Positions 7,726 through 13,881 of a stretch of DNA of 13,881 nucleotides are shown here, one piece after another. Each line of letters starts with the position of its first letter. The stretch's first letter is position 1. The notes under the pieces were generated by a model. That model was not told the DNA's origin and did no database searches. It worked only from the letters and a program-made list of their open reading frames with translations. The stretch spans positions 1-13,881 of the forward strand of contig NWUY0303932853.1 of assembly GCA_004151065.3 (NCBI GenBank), in the 5' to 3' direction. The stretch comes from Larix sibirica (lineage: Eukaryota; Streptophyta; Pinopsida; Pinales; Pinaceae). A program made the translations under genes and the position numbers.

Positions 7726-7904
7726 GAATTACCCAATGAAGAAGCCAATGCAATGAAAAATATTTATGCAATATTATTAGAAGTATCGAGTAGATAATTG
7801 GAATTTGAGTTTGCATGAGAATTAGGGGTAGCTAGGAAACTTATAAGAATTTGAGTGGAGGAGGAGAACCAAACCTATGATATCCATACTCTTATCGCTT
7901 TTTA
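7726..7904 (+). pseudogene. Decayed coding stretch upstream of the RNase H domain
   Basis: One frame gives coherent, charged protein-like sequence (ELPNEEANAMKNIYAILLEV, then VARKLIRI and EEENQTYDIHTLIAFYLY) broken by TAA and TGA codons. Several of these can come from CAA or CGA by a single C-to-T change. It ends just before the RNase H frame, which is in another register, so a frameshift would be needed to join them. No family is recognised. It may be part of the same polyprotein as the RNase H domain. Confidence 0.35.
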
Positions 7905-7910
7905 TCTCTA

Positions 7911-8342
7911 TTGAATATGTTTTATAATAATAAAAAAATAGGGGAGGCAGGTGCGAGAGGGATTATCTTTGATCCCGGGGGAAAAAAAGTTACCTCTTCC
8001 GCATGGGGGCTAGGAAGGAAAACCAATAATGAAGCAAAATGGCTAGCCCTTTTTCATGCCATGGAAATCGTCTCTTCCCTCAACATTAGCAATCTTATGG
8101 TCTTCGGAGACTCCTTAGATGTCAATCTTAAGATGAGGCCAGGAACACACAAAGGTGCACTTCAATGCAACATAACTCTTAGGCAAATCATTCAGATTAG
8201 TAATCTCCTTGAGGTTTCCTATCTTCACGTATTAAGGGAGAACAATAAGCAAGCGGATGAGTTATCAAATCAAGGAGTCAAACTCTCTTATGGAATTGTA
8301 AAGTATAGTGATGGTAAAACAATTTTTAAGTGCATTCCTTAA
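7911..8342 (+). pseudogene. RNase H domain of a retroelement (RVT_3 type), C-terminal fragment
   Basis: RNase H degrades the RNA strand of RNA-DNA hybrids during retrotransposition. The 143-codon frame shows GEAGARGIIFDPGG (residues 11-24), TNNEAKWLAL (38-47, catalytic Glu41), VFGDS (64-68, catalytic Asp67) and HVLRENNKQADELSNQG (106-122, Asp116). This is the layout of the plant RNase H-like RVT_3 family. The expected first catalytic Asp (usually FDGAS near residue 5) reads FYNNKK, so it is missing. The apparent start is TTG and not a true start; upstream sequence is decayed. Such domains occur at the end of ORF2 in plant L1 LINEs and as the second RNase H of Tat gypsy elements. The A-tailed sequence downstream and absence of an integrase favour a LINE. 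Enzyme function is unlikely. Confidence 0.75.
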
Positions 8343-8457
8343 GCCCTTTGGAGTGGGGCGAATGGGAAGGTTAATGGAAAGTTGGAGCATCCATAGTCAT
8401 CAATCACCCTCGGGTGGGACGCGTGGGATGGCACATGGCCCTGTCCTTGCATGTTAG

Positions 8458-8697
8458 TCCACTGGAAGCACTCATGCTTCAACATTAAATGCTCCTCTGG
8501 ATGTCTTAATTCTTTGTGGCCTCAGCTCAGGCAATATGACGAGTCTTCCTTGCGACTCTATGAGAGGCGTTAGCTCTTCTCATGTGAAGTATTTACCTCT
8601 ATGGATTCAGGGAAGCTTTGAACGCCTTTCTCTCTCGGTTTGGGAGGATTTTCCAGCTCTTTTCAAAGCTCGGTGTAGGGGTTCTATCCTCAGTTAG
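8458..8697 (+). other. Open frame without ATG start, unassigned
   Basis: The frame is open between TAG at 8455 and TAG at 8695 (79 codons), with sequence such as LPLWIQGSFERLSLSVWEDF and ALFKARCRG. The region is more GC-rich than the surrounding spacer. It follows the RNase H stop by about 115 bases and may be a decayed part of the same element. No motif is recognised. Confidence 0.25.
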
Positions 8698-8765
8698 TTA
8701 ACTCGAACCAGTTGTTTGGGTTCACAGAAGTTTCAGCACATTCCTAGACCTCCACTCAAGATTCA

Positions 8766-9122
8766 ATGGTCGGCATAGCAGACGGGATGGATTTTTTAAA
8801 AGCTAGTGTGGAAGACTTTAAACACCATTTGCACAAGGTGTATGAGGTGGCCTGTATGGGAATTAAAGCCCATAGAGAGTTGGATGATGACATGCGATAC
8901 ATCTCTCAATAGTTATCCTACTAGGATTCACGTATAGATGATCTGGAAAGAAAATTGATTGAGTTAATGGGAACTGTGGACGTGATTAAGGAGGAAGTCC
9001 TGAAGATGGCCAGGATGACACAATGCAGCCATTATCAAGAATACCCCTATGTGGATATGAAGCCGATGGAGGAAGCATCTGTCTAGCATCCACCTTATGG
9101 GAAACAAGGATCTGAGAACTAA
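8766..9122 (+). pseudogene. Broken ORF with helical, coiled-coil-like protein, after the RNase H domain
   Basis: From the ATG at 8766 (frame open from 8748) one frame runs to TAA at 9120-9122, interrupted only by TAG at 8910, 8922 and 9084. All three stops are TAG and could be former CAG codons. The residues are typical of amphipathic helices: VEDFKHHLHKVYEVACMG, AHRELDDDMRYISQ, DSRIDDLERKLIELMGTVDV, IKEEVLKMARM. The total length would be about 118 codons. It lies 420 bases after the RNase H stop and just before an A-tailed 3' end, so it seems to be a third ORF of the same element or part of its tail. I know of no match and assign no function. Confidence 0.45.
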
Positions 9123-9378
9123 ATGAGTTGGTTCACCTTTAAATGTTTGAATTTTTTTTGTATTTTGTTAAATTCTCAGTTTGTAAGGGTATATATCCCT
9201 CCTCTACAATGACGAATACTAGGCAATAGTTTAGGAATTATTACAAAGCCAGGATGGCCCTAATTTTGGTCTCAACTGTGAAGGCTCTATCAGATTACAT
9301 GCTCTATTCTTTTTTGTAATGTATGGTTGTGCACAACTTTTATAATATAAATATCTTCCCTATTCCTATTAAAAAAAA
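9123..9378 (+). other. 3' tail of the RNase H-bearing element, ending in an A tract
   Basis: This is T-rich non-coding sequence ending with cttccctattcctatt and then A8 at 9371-9378. It resembles a LINE 3' end, parallel to that of LINE-X at 1046-1056. The exact end is uncertain because AT-rich sequence continues beyond. Confidence 0.5.
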
Positions 9379-9599
9379 TAAGAATATATTTTTAAGGTCA
9401 TGAACTACTTAGATATCAAATTGATATGTGAGACACCCTTGTTTATGAGACAAGGGACCCCTTTGGGTAGCGATTTGATTGCTTAGTCTATGAAGTTGTA
9501 CTTACCCTACTAGCCTTTAGATAGAAACCATATCTTACATGCAATGATCATTAATTGATCTGTTATAATAAGGATGGAGATGTAGGATGCCTACATATT

Positions 9600-9809
9600 T
9601 TAATTATGTGAAATCAAAATGGATTTAGGATTCAAAATGAGACTTTGAGCAAATGAATCCCATGTAGACACAACAATCAAAGTAGCATTCAAGGGTTTGT
9701 TAGTGGCAGTGATGTCAAGAGACCAACCATGATGTTGAAAATTGAAATCTTGAATTTCACTATCATTACTATTTTGTTCTTGTGGGCAAGATGAGTTTAC
9801 AAGCCTCAA
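9600..9809 (-). pseudogene. Possible coding remnant, unassigned
   Basis: A 69-codon minus-strand frame contains sensible protein-like text such as GWSLDITATNKPLNATLIVV and WDSFAQSLILNPKSILISHN, ending at TAA. It has no ATG that fits well and no neighbours in the same direction. The low-complexity-free composition suggests a former exon or retroelement fragment, but the family is not recognised and chance is possible in this AT-rich region. Confidence 0.25.
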
Positions 9810-9870
9810 CCAAAGCTCTGATAAGAATGATTATTATTTAACCTCTAGGAGTAGTAATTCCTCCAGGCTT

Positions 9871-9908
9871 GTCAATGCTCAAGACTATTGTCAATGCTCA
9901 AAATCATT
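9871..9908. repeat. Tandem repeat, 2 x 19 bp
   Basis: Two units both begin gtcaatgctcaa and differ at a few positions in the last seven bases. Confidence 0.7.
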
Positions 9909-10306
9909 GCAAGAACATCGTGAAAATTGAACCCTAGTCAACACTTCAAAATTAGTTTTATAAAATTTATTTAAATAAACAAATAAGTAGATATTAACAT
10001 CATGGGTCCCATCATGCATCCTTTCGGTTTTTGTTCATAATGAATCTATAATCTATGAATTAATTAAAGATATTCACTTGCATCATTTTCCTCTTCTTCA
10101 CCAATAATGAGACACAAAATAATGTTGAAAAATGATACACATATACCTCATAGTGTTCTTCCACTAATTTAATATTGTCCATAAAACACATGGAATCACT
10201 ATCCAAAAAAATATTATCCTTTCCTTTTTGCAACATGTCCACCTAGTGTTCTTTTCAATGTTGCCTTCCCCACTTCAAAAGTATACTAGTTTAAAAAAAC
10301 CATGTT

Positions 10307-10492
10307 GACTAAAATGCCCTAAATACTATAAGCAATTTCTTTTTAACAAACCCTATATTCCAAGTGAGTAAGAACATTTTCTTTTGCTTCCAAACATGGG
10401 ACTAAAATGCCTTAAACACTATAAGCAATTTGTTTTAACAAACCCAATTGAGTCATAATATTTTTTTCTTTTACTCTTTACCTAGAACCAAA
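10307..10492. repeat. Diverged tandem repeat, about 2 x 93 bp
   Basis: Both units begin gactaaaatgcc, share ctataagcaattt and ttaacaaaccc, and continue with related T-rich sequence to a caaacat-containing end. The start points are 10307 and 10400. The second half has diverged with small indels. Confidence 0.75.
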
Positions 10493-10714
10493 CATTTGGG
10501 GTTTAGTATCTTTATCCAATTGATTTTTTAATCATCCCCTTGCCATTTTAAGATAATTGCATTAAAACTTTTACGTGTTTTAATTTTGAATCACTCCCCT
10601 TCACTTTAGAGGGTATTCCCTTCAAATGAAAGCAGGGTTTATAAGTTCATATACTCTCTCTTTACATTTTAAAGGGGATTAAATTATAACACATTTGATT
10701 TTGAAAAATTAAGC

Positions 10715-10850
10715 ATGGAATTCATTACATATTATCATTAGCCCATGTTGTATTTGATGAGCTTTGACTTTCTATTAATCGAATGGAATTCATTACATAT
10801 TATCATTAGCCCATGTTGTATTCGATTAGTTTTGACTTTCTATTAATCAA
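10715..10850. repeat. Tandem repeat, 2 x 68 bp
   Basis: Units 10715-10782 and 10783-10850 are nearly identical over atggaattcattacatatta and the following 40 bases, with only a handful of differences. This is the youngest-looking duplication of the cluster. Confidence 0.9.
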
Positions 10851-10934
10851 TGTTGATTTTTGCATATTTATTCGTCTATCCTAAATTTTTTGACATGGCT
10901 CGTAAATTTATTAATTAATTATTTACTTACCAGT

Positions 10935-11024
10935 AATTCTATTGGATGTTAGTTTGAAGCGTTATTTCCAGGACTCTGCAATTCTATTGGTTGTTAGTTT
11001 GAAGCCTTATTGTCGGGCCTCTTC
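10935..11024. repeat. Tandem repeat, 2 x 45 bp
   Basis: Units 10935-10979 and 10980-11024 share aattctattgg, tgttagtttgaagc and ttatt. Differences gather toward the end of the unit. Confidence 0.85.
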
Positions 11025-11373
11025 GTTTGGGTCCAATTTATTTCATTTGTATATCTAGATCGTTGAGCTCCTCATCAAGTTAGCCAATTACGTCTACTAG
11101 CTCACTGCCTCACCTCCTCACTGCCTAATACCTTCACTGTCAAAGGTTTTCACACCTGTTGTGTTCTATCTGCCTTTAGATACCAAGGTTATTTATTACA
11201 AGAACATAACGTAAGTTTTTACAAAGATCGAATAAAATAATTATTTTTTAAATCCAAATGAACTGAATTAATTGTCAGCTACATTAATTCCTAAAAAATG
11301 AATTAAATAGCCCTAACAAGCACTGATTCACCACCTTATGGGCACCGCCATATTCTATACTCCCTCCATATTC
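11025..11373. other. AT-rich spacer, no gene seen
   Basis: Only short chance frames are present. The sequence turns pyrimidine-rich toward the next repeats. Confidence 0.6.
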
Positions 11374-11465
11374 CATACTATGATCTTGGCTTCTCGTACT
11401 TCTTCCTCAACAGTGGCAGCATACTCTGATCTTGGATTCTCATACTTCCTCCTCAATAGTGGTAG
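11374..11465. repeat. Tandem repeat, 2 x 46 bp, pyrimidine-rich
   Basis: Units 11374-11419 and 11420-11465 share catact-tgatcttgg, ttctc-tacttc-tcctcaa and agtgg-ag, with about six mismatches. Confidence 0.9.
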
Positions 11466-11467
11466 TG

Positions 11468-11553
11468 TCTTCCTCCTAGTTCCTCCTCACTTCTGTCTAA
11501 GCTAGTTTGTGCAGGTCTTCCTCCTCCTCGCTTCTGTCTCAGCTAGTTTGTGG
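11468..11553. repeat. Imperfect tandem repeat, units of about 48 and 38 bp
   Basis: Both units begin tcttcctcct and share cttctgtct-agctagtttgtg. The second copy (from 11516) lacks a few bases of the first. A third gctagtttgtg-like phrase follows near 11566. Confidence 0.75.
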
Positions 11554-11569
11554 TATTGGGGTTATCTAG

Positions 11570-12659
11570 TTTGTGCATCATTAATCTGTACAAACGACAT
11601 ACATGGTAAGCATTATTTTATAGTTTCTACTATATAATATCCATAGAAATTATATAGTATACATCAATGATCTGGAAAACAAAATTACTATGGTTATGCA
11701 AAACAAAATTACTATTGTTATGCAGATCTTAGTCGTACATGTTTTGATTGTCGATCTTAGAAGTACATTTTTATTATTTTCAATTACTTTTATTGTGGAC
11801 TAAACTATAAACGTATAAGCCATGCATTCCTGTATTATTCTTATAGTTAACTTTTGCTAGTTACTATATCTATAGCTTAGTGATTTTCTGCTCTTGACCC
11901 ATGTTTATTGTTGTTATTGATTTTTCGAGATGTCGTGAACTCACAAGTTAGATTTTTGGAGCTATGTGCAATCATTTATGCATCAATACATTGTTGTAGG
12001 TTTAGAGTAAATTAGTGAGTTGGTGTTAATTATGGAAGAAACCCAAAACACACCATGTTTATTGGGAAAAAACCCGTGAAATAAAGTTAACAAATTTTGG
12101 ACAAAATAACATGAAATACAATTGACAAAAACTTCTTCAAATTCAAAACGTTATTCAATGCATAAATCGAGAAGCATGACTAAATCAATGACTTGGATAC
12201 ATAGAAACATAAAACAAATGGATTATTGCCTTATTTTCTATAATACAATCCTTTGTAGAATCCAATAATCATAATTTCCTTAAGCTAGATGAAAAGACGA
12301 CAATAACTGTACGTTCCAATAATTGTAAACAACTGCCCGTTTGAAGAAGGAAAATTCAAATAAATGACTTATACGAACCATTCTAATAAATAATCTCTTT
12401 CTCTTTTCGATGGTATGCCCAAGAATCACCAAATCCAATGAACGAAGATTTTAGAGGAAGATTCTAAATATCCAAGGCAAAAGAGTTGTAATGTATTCAT
12501 ACTGTTAGTCTTTGGTTATGCAATCGGTGCAAGGCTTGTACTTAATGGGTGGATTTTGGTTGAATTATATCAAAATTCAAAAATTGAGTGAAATTTGCAA
12601 ATAGGGTTGTTAATTTAACTACGATTAAAAACTGAAGCTCGACAACCATTGAACGTGCA
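11570..12659. other. AT-rich spacer, no gene seen
   Basis: No ORF, RNA gene or clear repeat is supported in this 1.1 kb. A phrase near 12064-12078 (gggaaaaaacccgtg) is faintly like copia LTR sequence, but no second LTR or primer site goes with it. Confidence 0.55.
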
Positions 12660-13881
12660 GAACGGTGGGGACAACTCCTTCGATCCTCACGCCCTCCTGT
12701 AGATCGCATTCATATAGTTAGGGAGTTTAGTTCACCCATGTCATCATGGCATCGGGGGATATTACTAGCCTTCCCCCTCCCTTGGATCTCACTACTTTCA
12801 TGAAACTCATCGCAACACAGGGGAAAAAACCTCTATCCATCGCCCAGCAAACGTTCGTAAAAAAAAATTCTAATATCCCCACGGTGACATTGCCAGCAAA
12901 GCAACCATGCAAAACCGCTCTCAACCTTTCTAAAAGAGGATTAATCGGTCAATTCACTGGATTGTGGCCATCACCGAAAACCACCGAGATCTGGGTTCAA
13001 AAAAATTGCAAACCACTGATCTCAATGGAAGTAAAATCTTATTTTCTCGGAAAGGGATTTTTTGCATTCATCTTTGAAAGCAAACAAGACCGCGAACTAA
13101 TTTTCAGGAACGGGCCATACTTCATGGGGACACAAGGACTTTACATGAATAAATGGAATCCCAACTTCAATCCATCCCAAGACATCCCTTCCGCAGTCCC
13201 AGACTGTGTCAGACTACCGCATTTGCCTCTTCATTGCTGGAACCCGGAATTTCTAGAAGCTATCGGAAACTCCCTTGGAAAGTACATTGACAAAGCAAAT
13301 CTAAAAGACCAATATTCGTGTACCAGAATCTATGTCGAAGTAGATTTGGAACATGGACTCCCAGAAGCTATAAAACTCACAGTAGCTGATTGGTCCCACA
13401 TTCAGGAACTTGACTATGAACAAATACCCTTCAAATGCAGGTATTTCCATGAATATGGGCATTTTGCTCGATCCTGCAAAAAGAAGCCCACAGATCAAGA
13501 ATCAGGAGGGAAAAAAGAGCAATGGTCAGCCATCCAAAAAAACCCTATCTCCAAACCGGGATAAAAAATGCCATTGAAAGGACAAAAGTCAAGAAAAGCA
13601 GATAATCAACATCAAAATTTGGTGATCACCAACAATGAGAATAGATTCAAGGTCCTGGAAAACACTGAAGATCAAGACAATGTCGAAGCACCAAAAGAAG
13701 GAGAAATATCAGAGCAACACGATTCTCAAGAAACACCTCGAATCCTTGAAGATCCAGTAGAAATCCAACCTCAAATCACCCCAAGCCCTAAAAGGATCAA
13801 TTCAAATAAAGGTACACAATCCCCCTCCTATGCAGATATTGCAAAAACTAAACCATTGGTTACTCCTCCCTCTCTAGAGGA
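12660..13881 (+). mobile_element. 5' part of a third LINE (LINE-Z), cut off by the window edge
   Basis: Base composition rises in GC at about 12640-12660, then a short leader precedes a well-preserved ORF1. ORF2 would lie beyond the right edge. The 5' boundary is estimated from the composition change and the absence of coding sequence before it; no target duplication can be tested within the window. Confidence 0.65.
12746..13881 (+). pseudogene. LINE-Z ORF1: DUF4283 and zinc knuckle, one in-frame stop, continues past the window
   Basis: This is a gag-like RNA-binding protein of plant L1-type LINEs. It starts at the ATG at 12746 (MASGDITSLPPPLDLTTFMK) and is open for 272 codons to TAA at 13562-13564. 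The same frame then stays open to the window end (at least 105 more codons), so the TAA looks like a point mutation in one ORF. Landmarks: DUF4283 at about residues 60-150 (LIGQFTGLWPS, LGKGFFAFIFES, RNGPYFMG, NPNFNPSQDIP), the VRLPHLPLHCWNPEFLEAIG block at 155-174, IYVEVDLEHGLPEAIK at 195-210, and a knuckle at 231-244. In the knuckle the second Cys is Phe (C231, F234, H239, C244). After the stop come NRFKVLEN and SYADIAKTKP, typical linker motifs before the ORF1 end. It is much better preserved than LINE-Y and from a different family. Confidence 0.85.

Larger units (their letters stand above)
9379..10300. other. AT-rich spacer with small hairpins
   Basis: No convincing gene is present. It holds two perfect inverted repeats: a 7-bp stem with 7-base loop at 9436-9456 (cccttgt/acaaggg) and a 6-bp stem with 3-base loop at 9581-9595 (tgtagg/cctaca). 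It also holds a 2 x 19-bp repeat (9871-9908) and a short minus-strand coding remnant candidate (9600-9809). Confidence 0.6.

Noticed and set aside
10060-10242. 60-codon minus-strand frame
   Set aside because: It is short, lies in AT-rich spacer, and shows no motif or neighbour to support it.
12064-12078. Possible copia LTR fragment (gggaaaaaacccgtg)
   Set aside because: There is no partner LTR, no primer binding site for initiator tRNA-Met and no copia coding sequence nearby.
12727-13498. Minus-strand frames over LINE-Z ORF1
   Set aside because: They are antisense shadows of a recognised DUF4283 and zinc-knuckle ORF.

Overview
The window reads as nuclear DNA of a seed plant, built almost entirely of decayed retrotransposons. 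The plant assignment rests on two LINE ORF1 proteins of the plant DUF4283 plus zinc-knuckle type, and on an LTR element with a tRNA-Asp-like primer site and a Ty3/gypsy gag domain. The AT-rich, gene-poor, heavily eroded character would suit a conifer, but that is a guess. I see no intact host gene, no tRNA or rRNA gene, no CRISPR array and nothing bacterial.

Layout. Bases 1-1056 (GC-rich at first) hold the end of a broken acidic ORF and a G/T-rich tail closing in an 11-A tract, which looks like the 3' end of a LINE (LINE-X). Bases 1057-1437 and 5952 to about 6660 are two halves of one older LINE ORF1 (LINE-Y). Between them, on the minus strand, sits a complete but small LTR retrotransposon (1438-5951). 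It has two LTRs (1115 and 1074 bp), a 5-bp target duplication (AGGAC/AGGCC), a tRNA-Asp-like primer site and one degraded gag reading frame, but no recognisable protease, reverse transcriptase, RNase H or integrase. LINE-Y's reading frame continues exactly across the LTR element once one target copy is discounted, so the nesting is well supported.

Bases 6661-7725 are AT-rich and mostly featureless. From about 7726 to 9378 (+) there is the end of a further retroelement: decayed coding sequence, an RNase H domain (7911-8342), two open or broken frames of unknown function, and a tail ending in an A tract. Bases 9379-12660 are AT-rich spacer with a cluster of short local tandem duplications between 10.3 and 11.6 kb. 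From 12746 to the right edge (+) is the better-preserved ORF1 of another LINE (LINE-Z), with one in-frame stop and a zinc-knuckle Cys replaced by Phe.

Order of events inferred from nesting: LINE-Y came first; LINE-X and the gag-only LTR element were then inserted into its ORF1; point mutation, largely of the C-to-T kind at stops and in the primer site, then eroded all of them. The part most worth following up is the LTR element, because the long coding region after its gag domain matches nothing I recognise.
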